From Grimontia indica (GTDB taxonomy: Bacteria; Pseudomonadota; Gammaproteobacteria; Enterobacterales; Vibrionaceae), in assembly GCF_000333895.2 (NCBI RefSeq), contig NZ_ANFM02000025.1:1-64000 (forward strand): a stretch of 64,000 nucleotides of DNA, given 5' to 3'. The notes under the pieces were generated by a model, which was not told the origin of the DNA, made no database searches, and saw nothing but the letters and a program-made list of their open reading frames with translations. The position numbers and the translations under genes were made by a program. Positions 1 through 8,210 of this stretch are shown piece after piece. How positions within the stretch are numbered: the first letter of the stretch is position 1; each line of letters opens with the position of its first letter.

Positions 1-109
1 TTCGATAAGTAGTTATTCTACAATCAAATTTTTCAACGCAGTTATCGAGCATTTTAACAAGCTAGGATGAGCAGATATTTACTACGATTGGTATTGGGAC
101 ACCACAAAC

Positions 110-140
110 AAAAATGCCGCTGGATTCAGCGGCATTTTTT
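110..140 (-). terminator. Rho-independent terminator of tdk
   Basis: A 10-bp stem (AATGCCGCTG / CAGCGGCATT) with a 4-nt loop lies just past the tdk stop. On the minus strand it is followed by a T run. The flanks are A/T on both sides, so it could work in both directions. Confidence 0.85.
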
Positions 141-153
141 ATCGATTTTAGAC

Positions 154-732
154 TTATTTGCCTAGCGCTTCTTTATAGTGCACGCGACACACCGACACGT
201 ATCTGTCGTTACCACCAATCACGACTTGATCGCCATCAGCAATAGCATTGCCTTGTGCGTCGGTGCGGATCACCATATTCGCTTTGCGGCCACAGTGACA
301 AATGGTCTTTAGCTCTACCAGTTTGTCTGCCCATGCCAGCAGGTATTTCGCTCCTTCAAACAGCTCACCACGGAAGTCGGTACGCAGACCATAACAAAGC
401 ACAGGAATGCACAGTTTATCGACCACTTCGGTGATTTGATAAACCTGCTTTTCTGTCAGGAACTGGCATTCATCAATCAGAAGACAATCGACCTTATTGT
501 TGGCGTTGATATCGCAAACAGCTGCGTAGATATCGTCTTTCGGCGAGTAAAGTTGGGCTTCTGCCTGAAGACCAATTCGAGAGCTGACTTTACCCACACC
601 GTAGCGGTCATCAATTGCAGCGGTAAAAATCAGCGGGTTCATGCCGCGTTCCTGATAGTTAAACGAAGACTGCAAAAGCGTGGTGGATTTACCTGCATTC
701 ATCGCAGAGTAATAGAAGTACAGCTGGGCCAT
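154..732 (-). CDS. tdk: thymidine kinase
   Basis: Type II thymidine kinase, which phosphorylates thymidine to dTMP in the cytoplasmic pyrimidine salvage pathway. The 192-residue protein has the usual family length. A Walker A loop (SAMNAGKST, about residues 9-17) is followed by the Walker B-type LLIDECQF segment near residue 85 and by the zinc-binding lasso, whose cysteines are seen in CHCGRKA and in CRVHY near the C-terminus. The ATG start has a good upstream GGGAGA. It is transcribed leftward as a single gene with its own terminator. The neighbour upstream, the antiporter, also has its own terminator, so tdk is probably not co-transcribed with it. Nothing looks disrupted and the call is secure. 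Confidence 0.97.
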   Translation of the reverse strand: MAQLYFYYSAMNAGKSTTLLQSSFNYQERGMNPLIFTAAIDDRYGVGKVSSRIGLQAEAQLYSPKDDIYAAVCDINANNKVDCLLIDECQFLTEKQVYQITEVVDKLCIPVLCYGLRTDFRGELFEGAKYLLAWADKLVELKTICHCGRKANMVIRTDAQGNAIADGDQVVIGGNDRYVSVCRVHYKEALGK

Positions 733-810
733 GGAATTCTCCCGAAATTAAGACTGACGAATGCTACCGAAAAATGGAGAACGGTAAAAGCGGCGCAAAG
801 CGCGTTACAA

Positions 811-838
811 GAAAAAAGCCCCCGAAATCGGAGGCTCA
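811..838 (-). terminator. Terminator of the NhaC-family gene
   Basis: On the minus strand GCCTCCG-ATT-TCGGGGGC (one G-T pair) is followed by TTTTTTC. It lies between the stop of the antiporter gene and the start of tdk and separates the two transcripts. Confidence 0.75.
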
Positions 839-847
839 GAGAGTAGT

Positions 848-2428
848 TTATGCCAGCTTGCCCGGTCGACGTGACATCCAGCCAAACACCGCACATACCA
901 CGACGAATACACACATACCTGCCAGCAGGGAAATGCCCAGTGAATCCGTGAAACCCAGCACCAAATAAGACACAGCTGCAATCAGTGCTCCAGCCAAAGC
1001 GTAGGGTAACTGAGTCGCTACGTGGTCGATGTGGCCACAGCGCGCGCCGGTAGAAGACAGAATAGTAGTATCTGAAATCGGTGAACAGTGATCACCAAAT
1101 ACCGCACCCGCCAGAACGGCTGACAGCATCGGCAGCATCAGCGCGATATCTGTTGCGCCTGCAAGGTCACCCGCGATTGGCAGCATGATACCGAAGGTAC
1201 CCCAAGATGTGCCGGTGGAGAAAGCCATCGCCGCTGACAACAGGAACAACAGCACTGGGAGCAATTGAACTGGCAGGTTGCCCTGAATGAGGGTCGACAG
1301 GAATTTGCCGGTCGCCATGTCACCGATGACACTACCGATTGACCATGCAAAGAACAGGATCAGGATGGCACCAAACATAGATTTCGCACCAATCCAAGTG
1401 GTACGGGCGATATCAGAAACCGCCAAGCCTTGTTTCGCCACAGTGATCAGCGCTGATAGCAAGCCCATCGCGCCACCATATAGCAGCGACATGCCTACAT
1501 CTGTGTTCTCAAATGCACCCAGCACAGAGAACGCTTTACCGTCGGCTTCCAGCGCCTGTGCACCTGAATAAACCATCCAAGACATGGTCGCCACGATAAG
1601 GACGATAATTGGCACAACCAAATCAGACACTCGGCCTTTTTCGCTTTCTTCAATGCCAAGTTCGTCATCGATTGGCTCATGACCACTTTCTTCATCACCC
1701 AGACGACTGCCGGTTGATGCTTGGTATTCAAAGCGACGCATCGGACCCACATCCATCTGGAACCAAGCCACAGCAAAGACCAATAGCAGTGCGAAAACGG
1801 CATAGAAGTTCATTGGGATCATGTGTGCGAATGCGCTTAGCGGGCTGTAATCAGTGACCCCTTGACTGACCAAAATGCCGCCAATCACAGTAATGATGTA
1901 AGCACCCCAGCTTGAAGCAGGCATAATCACGCACATTGGCGCTGCAGTTGAGTCGAGGATATAAGCCAGTTTCGCACGGGAGACGTGGAAACGGTCCGTT
2001 ACTGGACGACTGATGGCACCGACAGCCAGGCTGTTGAAGTAATCATCAACAAAGATAAATACGCCCAGAAATGCTGCCAGCAGTTTCGCGCCGCGTTTAC
2101 TTTTCACGCGGCTCTGTGCCCATTCTGCAAATGCACGTGTACCACCAGAAAGCGTCAACAATGCCGTGATTGCACCCAACAACAGAAGAAAGGCAACAAT
2201 GCTCATGTTCCATGAGTTAATGCTGCCATCTGAAATAAACAGTCCCTTAATCAGGTTGCCAAGATAAGAGGCTGTGCCGGAAACGGAAAAATCGTTGAGC
2301 AAAAATGCACCGGACAGAATACCCAGACCCAAAGAGAGCAAAACGCGGCGTGTGACAATAGCCAGTCCCAACGCCAAAATGGCGGGGAGCAAAGAAAGAG
2401 AAGAAGAAGAAAAATCGACTAAATTCAT
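848..2428 (-). CDS. NhaC-family Na+/H+ antiporter-type transporter, probably lysine-linked (LysW-like)
   Basis: A 526-residue integral inner-membrane protein of the NhaC superfamily, with many hydrophobic segments across its whole length. The conserved stretches FVDDYFNSLAVG (about residues 126-137) and DSTAAPMCVIMPASSWGAY are typical of the family, as is the C-terminal FGDHCSPISDTTILSSTGA. By family alone the call would be a Na+/H+ antiporter. However, the leader contains a clear lysine riboswitch, and NhaC-superfamily proteins under lysine (L-box) control in gammaproteobacteria were predicted from comparative genomics to be lysine transporters and named LysW. I therefore infer sodium-coupled lysine uptake or exchange; the substrate is not proven by the sequence. 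A hairpin overlaps the ribosome binding region, so translation may be the regulated step. Confidence 0.9.
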   Translation of the reverse strand: MNLVDFSSSSLSLLPAILALGLAIVTRRVLLSLGLGILSGAFLLNDFSVSGTASYLGNLIKGLFISDGSINSWNMSIVAFLLLLGAITALLTLSGGTRAFAEWAQSRVKSKRGAKLLAAFLGVFIFVDDYFNSLAVGAISRPVTDRFHVSRAKLAYILDSTAAPMCVIMPASSWGAYIITVIGGILVSQGVTDYSPLSAFAHMIPMNFYAVFALLLVFAVAWFQMDVGPMRRFEYQASTGSRLGDEESGHEPIDDELGIEESEKGRVSDLVVPIIVLIVATMSWMVYSGAQALEADGKAFSVLGAFENTDVGMSLLYGGAMGLLSALITVAKQGLAVSDIARTTWIGAKSMFGAILILFFAWSIGSVIGDMATGKFLSTLIQGNLPVQLLPVLLFLLSAAMAFSTGTSWGTFGIMLPIAGDLAGATDIALMLPMLSAVLAGAVFGDHCSPISDTTILSSTGARCGHIDHVATQLPYALAGALIAAVSYLVLGFTDSLGISLLAGMCVFVVVCAVFGWMSRRPGKLA

Positions 2429-2460
2429 GATCTCTGTATCAACCTATTCGGTTGGAGATC
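2429..2460 (-). promoter_or_regulatory. Hairpin covering the ribosome binding region of the NhaC-family gene
   Basis: Directly before the ATG, the minus strand reads GATCTCCAACC, then a 5-nt loop, then GGTTG, ATACA and GAGATC. CAACC pairs with GGTTG and GATCTC pairs with GAGATC, so the only purine-rich Shine-Dalgarno candidate (GAGA) is inside the stem. It sits downstream of the lysine riboswitch and is a plausible expression platform. This is inference from pairing only. Confidence 0.5.
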
Positions 2461-2519
2461 TACTGCAGAAATGGAAAACCAGACTGAACGAAGACAACGG
2501 TTATACACATCGTTAAATC

Positions 2520-2697
2520 CTACAGTAGCGCTCCATAGTTAAATCCCAATACTATGGCAGTGTTGTGCCTGTTCGGTCACAACCCCAGCAGAGTCCCCAG
2601 ATAAGCGACATTCTGCTTCGGCGCTATCTCCTTTCATTTGTCCTCACAGGCATCACCCTAAGACAAACTACTGATAAACCGCGCACCTCTACGTGTA
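2520..2697 (-). ncRNA. Lysine riboswitch (L box)
   Basis: On the minus strand the conserved lysine aptamer blocks occur in order: AGAGGTGCGC (2690-2681), GGGTGATGCCTGTGAGGA (about 2657-2640), GCGCCGAAGC (2624-2615), CTGGGGACTCTGCTGGGGTTG (about 2602-2582, first and last parts diagnostic), and the closing strand GGAGCGCTACTG (2534-2523) that pairs with the 5' GTAGAGG arm. Loop E-like AGTA and the GCCGAAG and GCTGGGG junction motifs match the established consensus. A possible -10 element (TATAAA on the minus strand, 2717-2712) would start transcription a few bases before the aptamer. It lies 90 bp upstream of the NhaC-family gene. Confidence 0.93.
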
Positions 2698-2954
2698 TCA
2701 ACTCAAACCTTTTTATACGATTGACGGTTTTTGCACCGGTAAACATATACAAAGTAAGCCCGTTTGAGCATAAAGCTAGCGTATTTTATGTGACATTGGT
2801 CTATTTGCAATACAAAGATAAAAAGTTTTACACACCAAGCTCAACATGGTTACAAACTGGATACATTTTACGATTTGGTTATTCTTTCCGCACATAAACT
2901 CACACAAGTATGACGGATTTATTGTACAGCCTACCGATTAAGGAGGGGTTTTCT

Positions 2955-2999
2955 ATGAAATCAAAGGGCAGATTAATATTAAATTTGCACTTTAATTAA
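2955..2999 (+). CDS. Possible 14-residue leader peptide upstream of hns
   Basis: ATG at 2955 follows AAGGAGGGG with a spacing of about 7 nt, the strongest Shine-Dalgarno match in this part of the window. The reading frame encodes MKSKGRLILNLHFN and ends at TAA 2997-2999, 115 bp before hns. It may be a short leader peptide or a chance ORF in an A/T-rich leader. No regulatory hairpin that would be coupled to it is evident, and I do not recognise the peptide. Confidence 0.3.
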   Translation: MKSKGRLILNLHFN

Positions 3000-3114
3000 A
3001 ATAGATATCTAATAAGCGGGAAACTTATTTATTAAATATTGCAAAGAATTATTTATTCTTGCTACTCTTAGTGAAGCAATAAATATTACATAACGAGAGA
3101 ATAGGATTGGCATA

Positions 3115-3513
3115 ATGTCTGATGCACTGAAAGTATTGTTAAACCTGCGCAGCCTGCGTGCCGTTGCGCGTGAACTTACTCTGGAACAACTACAAGAAGC
3201 GCTGGAAAAACTACAAGCAGTAGTTAGCGAGCGTGAAGAAGCCGAAGCAGAAGCACGTGAAGCGGAAAAAGAGCGCGTTGAGAAGCTTGAGAAATATCGT
3301 GAAATGCTGATCAAAGACGGTATTGATCCAGAAGAACTTCTGGCAACGCTTGGCGGTACTAAGCCAAAATCTAAGCGTGCAGCACGCCCAGCGAAATACA
3401 AATACACTGACGTAGACGGTTCAGAAAAAACTTGGACTGGTCAGGGTCGTACACCAAAAGTTATCAAAGACGCTATTGAAGCTGGTGGTAAAGTAGAAGA
3501 CTTCCTGATCTAA
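3115..3513 (+). CDS. hns: H-NS family nucleoid-associated protein
   Basis: A 132-residue histone-like protein that binds curved A/T-rich DNA and silences horizontally acquired and stress genes. Residues 1-60 are a charged heptad-rich oligomerisation region ([15 protein letters not shown], then long Glu/Arg/Lys runs). A flexible linker around residues 78-95 ([12 protein letters not shown]) precedes the C-terminal DNA-binding domain with [15 protein letters not shown] at 110-112 is the AT-hook-like DNA contact. The length fits H-NS and its Vibrio homolog VicH. The start codon is preceded by AGGATTGGCATA. It is monocistronic with a strong terminator, and the long A/T-rich leader is compatible with autorepression, which is known for the family but not proven here. 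Confidence 0.95.
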   Translation: MSDALKVLLNLRSLRAVARELTLEQLQEALEKLQAVVSEREEAEAEAREAEKERVEKLEKYREMLIKDGIDPEELLATLGGTKPKSKRAARPAKYKYTDVDGSEKTWTGQGRTPKVIKDAIEAGGKVEDFLI

Positions 3514-3555
3514 TTGGATCACATCTAATACTACGATAGAAAACTATCATTACGA

Positions 3556-3580
3556 AAAGGAGCAGTTTGCTCCTTTTTTT
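3556..3580 (+). terminator. hns terminator
   Basis: AAAGGAGCA-GTTT-TGCTCCTTT-type stem followed by a T run, 43 bp past the hns stop. Confidence 0.85.
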
Positions 3581-3625
3581 GTGCCTGAGGTAAAACGACG
3601 CCTCTCAAGACACCAAGACCAGATA

Positions 3626-3652
3626 CAAAAAAGCGCGCATAGCGCGCGCGTT
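3626..3652 (-). terminator. Terminator of the ycgL-transglycosylase operon
   Basis: A GC-only stem (on the minus strand, GCGCGC, short loop, GCGCGC) followed by TTTTTTG, 18 bp past the stop of the transglycosylase gene. Confidence 0.75.
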
Positions 3653-3669
3653 CCTATTTACTACTTATC

Positions 3670-4647
3670 TCAGCCAAATTTAATACGATCAGCTAAGTGG
3701 CTCACCGCTAACGCAAAGTAGTGAGAACGGTTCCACTTCATCAAGCTTTGATAATTGCCATAAACCAAATAGCTTCGGCCATATTCATCATCAGGTTGAA
3801 TTAGCCACGCTTTAATGTCGACATTGGGCAGCGAAGCATTATTCATACGTCGTACGCCAAGTGCTTGCCATTCAGCCAAAGTTTTTGCTTTATCCTGACT
3901 CAAACCTGACAAATCGTTGTCGAGGTTTTTTGGAATGATAACTTGGCGTCCCCAGGTATATTCATCATTCCATCCCGCATTCTTTAAATAGTTAGCGGAA
4001 GAAGCGAACACGTCAGGCTTAGAATTCCAGATATCTTTTTTGCCGTCATTATTGCCATCAGCTGCAAAGGCATTAAAAGAGCTTGGCATAAACTGACACT
4101 GTCCCATAGCGCCAGCCCAAGAGCCTTTAAATTCATCGATGCCTATATGACCTTGCTGTAAAATAGAGAGGGCTTCAAAAACCTCATTGCGGAAAAAGGC
4201 TTCACGGCGACCGTCATAGGCCATGGTTGATAGCGCTTCAATCACGTTGAAGTTACCAGTGAACTTACCGAAGTTACTTTCTACACCCCATAAGGCGACA
4301 AGAAACCTCGGTTGAACACCGTATATTTCACCGATACGCTTTAAATCATCGTAGTGCTTGTTATATAGATCACGCGCTTGCGCTACTTTCCAATCTGGCA
4401 CTGCGCGCGGAATATACTCGTCCAGTGTTAAACGTTTTTCTGGCTGATTACGATCAGCTTTTACCGCTCGCTCACGGTAATTCAGATTACTGAATGCCTG
4501 TTCAATCAGTGTGGCGTCATAACCTCTTTCCACACTTTCTTTCTTCAAACCCTCAACGTAGCTGTCAAAACTCTGCTTCTCAGCCATCGCTGGTGCAGAC
4601 AAAGATAACGCAGCCCCAATGAGGATCGAGATTAATCCCTTACGCAT
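3670..4647 (-). CDS. Periplasmic lytic murein transglycosylase (MltB/SLT_2 family)
   Basis: A 325-residue lytic transglycosylase that cleaves the MurNAc-GlcNAc bond of peptidoglycan with formation of 1,6-anhydroMurNAc. An N-terminal signal peptide ends at APAMA-EK (about residue 22). There is no lipobox cysteine, so unlike E. coli MltB it is expected to be soluble in the periplasm. The catalytic Glu is E123 in LWGVESNFG, and the family signatures AGAMGQCQFMPSSF and DGNNDGKKDIW follow. The start is supported by AAGGAGCGCT just before ATG. It follows ycgL with a 9- to 10-bp gap, so the two form an operon read leftward, divergent from minCDE. This linkage is common in Vibrionaceae. Confidence 0.93.
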   Translation of the reverse strand: MRKGLISILIGAALSLSAPAMAEKQSFDSYVEGLKKESVERGYDATLIEQAFSNLNYRERAVKADRNQPEKRLTLDEYIPRAVPDWKVAQARDLYNKHYDDLKRIGEIYGVQPRFLVALWGVESNFGKFTGNFNVIEALSTMAYDGRREAFFRNEVFEALSILQQGHIGIDEFKGSWAGAMGQCQFMPSSFNAFAADGNNDGKKDIWNSKPDVFASSANYLKNAGWNDEYTWGRQVIIPKNLDNDLSGLSQDKAKTLAEWQALGVRRMNNASLPNVDIKAWLIQPDDEYGRSYLVYGNYQSLMKWNRSHYFALAVSHLADRIKFG

Positions 4648-4656
4648 AGCGCTCCT

Positions 4657-4953
4657 TTATAATTTGGTGTTTTTTTGTCGAATGTGCTGCAGCGCCGCAT
4701 CTGGTGCAGGTGGAAGCTGCAGATAAAATCCATCATTTTTAAGGTTTTCACGTACTTTATTGATATCGGCAATTGCCAACTTTTCGCGCTTGTCTAAGTT
4801 GACCATCATAACGAACTGCGGGTTCCCGAAAGTTTGTAACAATTGTTCAGGCACGTCTGAAAAATCATCCTTACGGCTTACGTAAAGATAGGTCGATTCC
4901 TTTTTCGTGCTCTTATAAATTGCGCAATACACCTTGTACCTCTCACTATTCAT
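4657..4953 (-). CDS. ycgL: YcgL domain-containing protein
   Basis: A small cytoplasmic protein of the YcgL family with no established biochemical function. Residues such as YCAIYKSTKKESTYLYV, KDDFSDVPEQLLQTFG and the C-terminal DGFYLQLPPAP are the family hallmarks. The frame can be extended by five codons to a TTG at 4968. I prefer the ATG at 4953 (98 residues), although neither start has a strong Shine-Dalgarno. It is the first gene of a two-gene operon with the lytic transglycosylase and is divergent from minC. The conserved neighbourhood with min genes suggests a cell-envelope or division link, but that is only inference. Confidence 0.9.
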   Translation of the reverse strand: MNSERYKVYCAIYKSTKKESTYLYVSRKDDFSDVPEQLLQTFGNPQFVMMVNLDKREKLAIADINKVRENLKNDGFYLQLPPAPDAALQHIRQKNTKL

Positions 4954-5241
4954 GTCAGTTTGCAGCAAACGTTTTTTGCGCTGTTCCCAATTTAGAGAAA
5001 TGGCTTAGAAAATCGCAATGAAATCGGCGATTAAAGCAGCACAGTCAGCGTTGATGCTTGCCGCAAAGATGCCATGAATATACCATGCAGAACACTGTCT
5101 GATAATGCACGAAACCCGCTTTCTTCCTCCTGAAAATGGCACACAAATAAAATTTGTCCGCCACCGGAAAAATTGGGTGACGAAAATCCACGTTAGTGTT
5201 GTCAAATCCAACAATACCGTGCCAGCTGGATAACTACCCGA

Positions 5242-5907
5242 ATGACAAAAAATGCTGAACTCAAAGGCAGTTCGTTTACTCTTTCTGTGCTCCATTTAAT
5301 GGACGATGATTTGGATGGCGCAATGCAAGTGCTGTCTGACAAAGTGAGCCAGGCACCCGCTTTTTTCGACGGTGCTCCTGTTGTTGTCGACATCTCCCGA
5401 CTTCACTCCCAGCCTGACTTCTTCCAGCTGAAAGCCACCATCGAAAAGACTGGCATGCTGGTTGTTGGAGTCACAGGTTGCAAGCAAAATCAGGTACGTG
5501 AAGCCGCAAAACTCGCTGGATTGGCGGTCATGAACCCCGCCAAACAAGCCGTACGCGTTAACGACCCTATTCAAATCCCAACAAAAGTCATCACCACGCC
5601 GATTCGCTCCGGCCAGCAGGTTTATGCCAAGAATGCTGATTTGGTCGTGCTGAACCATGTCAGCGCTGGTGCGGAAATTATTGCTGATGGCAGTATTCAT
5701 ATTTACGGCGTGCTCCGCGGACGTGCCATTGCTGGCGCAAGCGGACAAAAAGAAGCCCACATTTTTTGCCAGAACCTGCAATCCGAGCTGCTTTCCATTG
5801 CAGGCACATACTGGCTCAGCGAAACCATCCCGGAGCAGTACGCTGCCCGTCCGGTGAAAGTCTCGCTGCAAGACGACTCATTGAACATTGAACACCTCAC
5901 ACTCTAA
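5242..5907 (+). CDS. minC: Septum site-determining protein MinC
   Basis: Inhibitor of FtsZ ring assembly, 221 residues. The N-terminal domain (about 1-105) is the FtsZ-antagonising part. The C-terminal beta-helix domain (about 118-215) has the repeated Gly-rich turns typical of MinC (VVLNHVSAGAEIIADGSIHIYGVLRGRAIAGASG) and binds MinD. It is the first gene of minCDE, 19 bp before minD. Acting at the membrane through MinD, it keeps the division septum at midcell. The length and all family blocks are intact. Confidence 0.97.
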   Translation: MTKNAELKGSSFTLSVLHLMDDDLDGAMQVLSDKVSQAPAFFDGAPVVVDISRLHSQPDFFQLKATIEKTGMLVVGVTGCKQNQVREAAKLAGLAVMNPAKQAVRVNDPIQIPTKVITTPIRSGQQVYAKNADLVVLNHVSAGAEIIADGSIHIYGVLRGRAIAGASGQKEAHIFCQNLQSELLSIAGTYWLSETIPEQYAARPVKVSLQDDSLNIEHLTL

Positions 5908-5926
5908 CTTTCCAAAGGACTGAGGA

Positions 5927-6739
5927 ATGACTCGAATTATCGTAATCACTTCTGGCAAAGGCGGCGTGGGTAAAACCACCTCAAGCGCTGCCATTGCTAC
6001 CGGCCTTGCGCTGTCGGGGAAGAAAACCGCTGTTATCGACTTTGATATTGGTCTGCGTAACCTTGATCTCATCATGGGCTGTGAACGTCGCGTGGTTTAT
6101 GACTTTGTTAACGTCATCAACGGCGAGGCCAACCTCCATCAGGCACTGATCAAAGACAAACGCGTTGAAAACCTGTTTGTCCTGCCTGCTTCCCAAACCC
6201 GCGATAAAGATGCCCTAACCAAAGAAGGCGTGGCCCGCGTGTTGGAAGATATGAAGGCGATGGATTTCGACTTCATCATCTGTGACTCTCCAGCAGGTAT
6301 CGAAGCTGGCGCACTGATGGCGCTTTACTTTGCCGATGAAGCCATCGTCACGACTAATCCTGAAGTCTCGTCTGTTCGTGACTCAGACCGTATTCTGGGC
6401 ATCCTGGATTCTAAATCTCGCCGCGCTGAGAACGGCGAAGAGCCAGTGAAAACTCACCTGCTGCTGACCCGCTACAACCCAGCGCGTGTTGCACGTGGTG
6501 AGATGCTGAGCGTCGCAGACGTCGAAGAAATCCTGCGCATACCGCTACTGAGTGTTATCCCAGAAAGCCCTTCGGTGTTGCACGCGTCGAATAAAGGTGA
6601 GCCAGTGATTCTGGATCAGGAGTCTGATGCAGGTCTGGCATACAGCGACGCCATCACCCGTCTGCTGGGTAACGAGTGTCCTTTCCGCTTCCTGGAGGAA
6701 GAGAAGAAAGGCTTTTTGAAGCGACTGTTCGGAGGGTAA
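5927..6739 (+). CDS. minD: Septum site-determining ATPase MinD
   Basis: A 270-residue deviant-Walker ATPase that oscillates on the inner membrane, recruits MinC and is released by MinE. The P-loop GKGGVGKT spans residues 10-17, with the signature Lys11 and the canonical Lys16. The C-terminal amphipathic membrane-targeting helix is visible in the last 14 residues (EEEKKGFLKRLFGG). AAAGGACTGAGGA upstream of ATG gives a good ribosome binding site. Middle gene of minCDE, only 3 bp from minE. Confidence 0.98.
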   Translation: MTRIIVITSGKGGVGKTTSSAAIATGLALSGKKTAVIDFDIGLRNLDLIMGCERRVVYDFVNVINGEANLHQALIKDKRVENLFVLPASQTRDKDALTKEGVARVLEDMKAMDFDFIICDSPAGIEAGALMALYFADEAIVTTNPEVSSVRDSDRILGILDSKSRRAENGEEPVKTHLLLTRYNPARVARGEMLSVADVEEILRIPLLSVIPESPSVLHASNKGEPVILDQESDAGLAYSDAITRLLGNECPFRFLEEEKKGFLKRLFGG

Positions 6740-6742
6740 TTC

Positions 6743-7003
6743 ATGGCACTGCTGGAGTTTTTCCGTCCAAAGAAGAAGACGTCCGCATCGCTTGCTAAAG
6801 AGCGTCTGCAGATCATCGTTGCAGAACGCCGCAGCGCAGGGAGTGCTGAGCCAACGTACTTACCCCAGCTGAAGCAAGACATCCTTGAGGTTATCCGCAA
6901 GTACGTGGATATCTCCCCTGAGCAGGTATCTGTAGCTCTTGAACAACGCGATGACGATTTGTCTGTTCTCGAGCTCAACGTTACTCTGCCGGAAGACAAG
7001 TAA
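6743..7003 (+). CDS. minE: Cell division topological specificity factor MinE
   Basis: An 86-residue MinE. The N-terminal part ([30 protein letters not shown]) carries the membrane-binding and anti-MinCD segment, including the conserved [13 protein letters not shown] helix. The C-terminal part ([22 protein letters not shown]) is the dimerising topological-specificity domain. It stimulates MinD ATPase and drives pole-to-pole oscillation. Last gene of minCDE, with GGAGGG before the ATG and a terminator 30 bp past the stop. Confidence 0.98.
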   Translation: MALLEFFRPKKKTSASLAKERLQIIVAERRSAGSAEPTYLPQLKQDILEVIRKYVDISPEQVSVALEQRDDDLSVLELNVTLPEDK

Positions 7004-7032
7004 CCGACATAGTTACTGATCGTTATAAGTGA

Positions 7033-7058
7033 AAAAACCGGCGAAATCGCCGGTTTTT
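7033..7058. terminator. Bidirectional terminator between minE and rnd
   Basis: AAAACCGGCGA / TCGCCGGTTTT stem with A run before and T run after, so it can serve both convergent transcripts. Confidence 0.85.
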
Positions 7059-7076
7059 CTTATTTTAGCACTCGGA

Positions 7077-8210
7077 CTATTTATCCAAAACTGCCAACAC
7101 TTTTTCTTCCAGAAATGGCTTACGCCAACCCGAGAGAATATCCGGTGCTTTTTCGGGGTTCCGGTCATTCATCCACGCCCATTTAAGCACTTGGTGAATT
7201 TGTTTTTTCGACCCGATGAATTCTGGCACCATGCCCAGCTGCTCGGCGACTGCGTTGGTTTGTTCTTTGATGTTTTTCACTGCCTGTTTGTAGCCCGGCA
7301 TGTCGACAAGACGCTGAATCTCTTCAGGATAATGAGCAACAGGCGTTTTGTCCGCCTCCTGCGCCATGCGAATCAGGCGGCTGCCATGGCGTTCAATCTC
7401 AAATCGGTCAAAGCCTTCATCCGCCATTTTGTCTAAAGAGCGGATGTTAAAACGCGCCATTTTCCAAAGGTGCAGTTCTTTCACCACGAAGTTCAACGCC
7501 AAATCCCGGCGCTGCGCTTCTCTTAATCGCCAGCTCGCAAGCTTTTGCAGCACAGCCAGTTGTTTCGGGCGCAGTTGCCAGGCATTTTTAATATCAAGGT
7601 AGGCTTTTTCAGGATCCGGGGTTTTGCCACGTTTGCTTACCATCAGCGCACATTCTTGCTTCACCGCCTCTTCCCAGCCTTCTTCGGTGATGCGTTTCGC
7701 CAGCAGATTATAGAGTGGTAACAGGTAGTAAACGTCGGCAGCAGCGTACTCGAGTTGCTTTTCACTTAGCGGGCGAGCACACCAATCCGTTCTGGCCTCA
7801 CCTTTATCCAAGGTCACCTCAAGATACTCTTCCACTAGCGCTGCAAAGCCCGTCGACAAACCGTGACCCAAGAATGCTGCCATGATTTGGGTATCGACCA
7901 TTGGCGTTGGCATCACGCCCGCATAATGATGGAACACTTCAAGATCTTCACTACACGCATGCAGTACTTTCACCACCGACTCATCCGTCAGTAGCGCCCA
8001 AAGCGGCGACATGTCTTCAAGTTCAATCGGGTCAATCAGGGACAGCGTGTCGCCATCATAAAGCTGAATAAGACCTAGGCGCGGATAGAGTGTGCGGGTA
8101 CGAACGAATTCGGTATCCAGCATCACTGCTGGTACTTGGCGTGCTCTCTCACACACACGTTCGAGTTGGGATAGCTCAGTTACAATGTCAAAATTCACGC
8201 TGTCATCCAC
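7077..8210 (-). CDS. rnd: Ribonuclease D
   Basis: A 3'-5' exoribonuclease that trims tRNA 3' ends and other stable RNAs, 377 residues. The DEDD-Y catalytic residues are visible: D32 and E34 in MLDTEF, an Asp in HACSEDLEVF, and the last Asp in QLEYAAADVYYL. Two HRDC domains follow; the first begins around RPKQLAVLQKLASWREAQRRDLALNFV. The start codon is GTG (8210) with GGAAC upstream. It is convergent with minCDE and shares a bidirectional terminator. A large palindromic repeat lies upstream of it. Confidence 0.96.
   Translation of the reverse strand: MDDSVNFDIVTELSQLERVCERARQVPAVMLDTEFVRTRTLYPRLGLIQLYDGDTLSLIDPIELEDMSPLWALLTDESVVKVLHACSEDLEVFHHYAGVMPTPMVDTQIMAAFLGHGLSTGFAALVEEYLEVTLDKGEARTDWCARPLSEKQLEYAAADVYYLLPLYNLLAKRITEEGWEEAVKQECALMVSKRGKTPDPEKAYLDIKNAWQLRPKQLAVLQKLASWRLREAQRRDLALNFVVKELHLWKMARFNIRSLDKMADEGFDRFEIERHGSRLIRMAQEADKTPVAHYPEEIQRLVDMPGYKQAVKNIKEQTNAVAEQLGMVPEFIGSKKQIHQVLKWAWMNDRNPEKAPDILSGWRKPFLEEKVLAVLDK

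Larger units (their letters stand above)
2429..3114. other. Divergent intergenic region, antiporter / hns
   Basis: A 686-bp gap. Its left third holds the lysine riboswitch and expression hairpin of the antiporter gene (minus strand). The right part is A/T-rich, as is usual upstream of hns, and contains a 14-codon ORF with a strong Shine-Dalgarno at 2955-2999. I see no transposon ends or RNA genes other than the riboswitch. Confidence 0.7.

Noticed and set aside
5296-5871. 191-codon minus-strand frame opposite minC
   Set aside because: It mirrors the minC coding sequence and resembles no family; minC itself is unmistakable.
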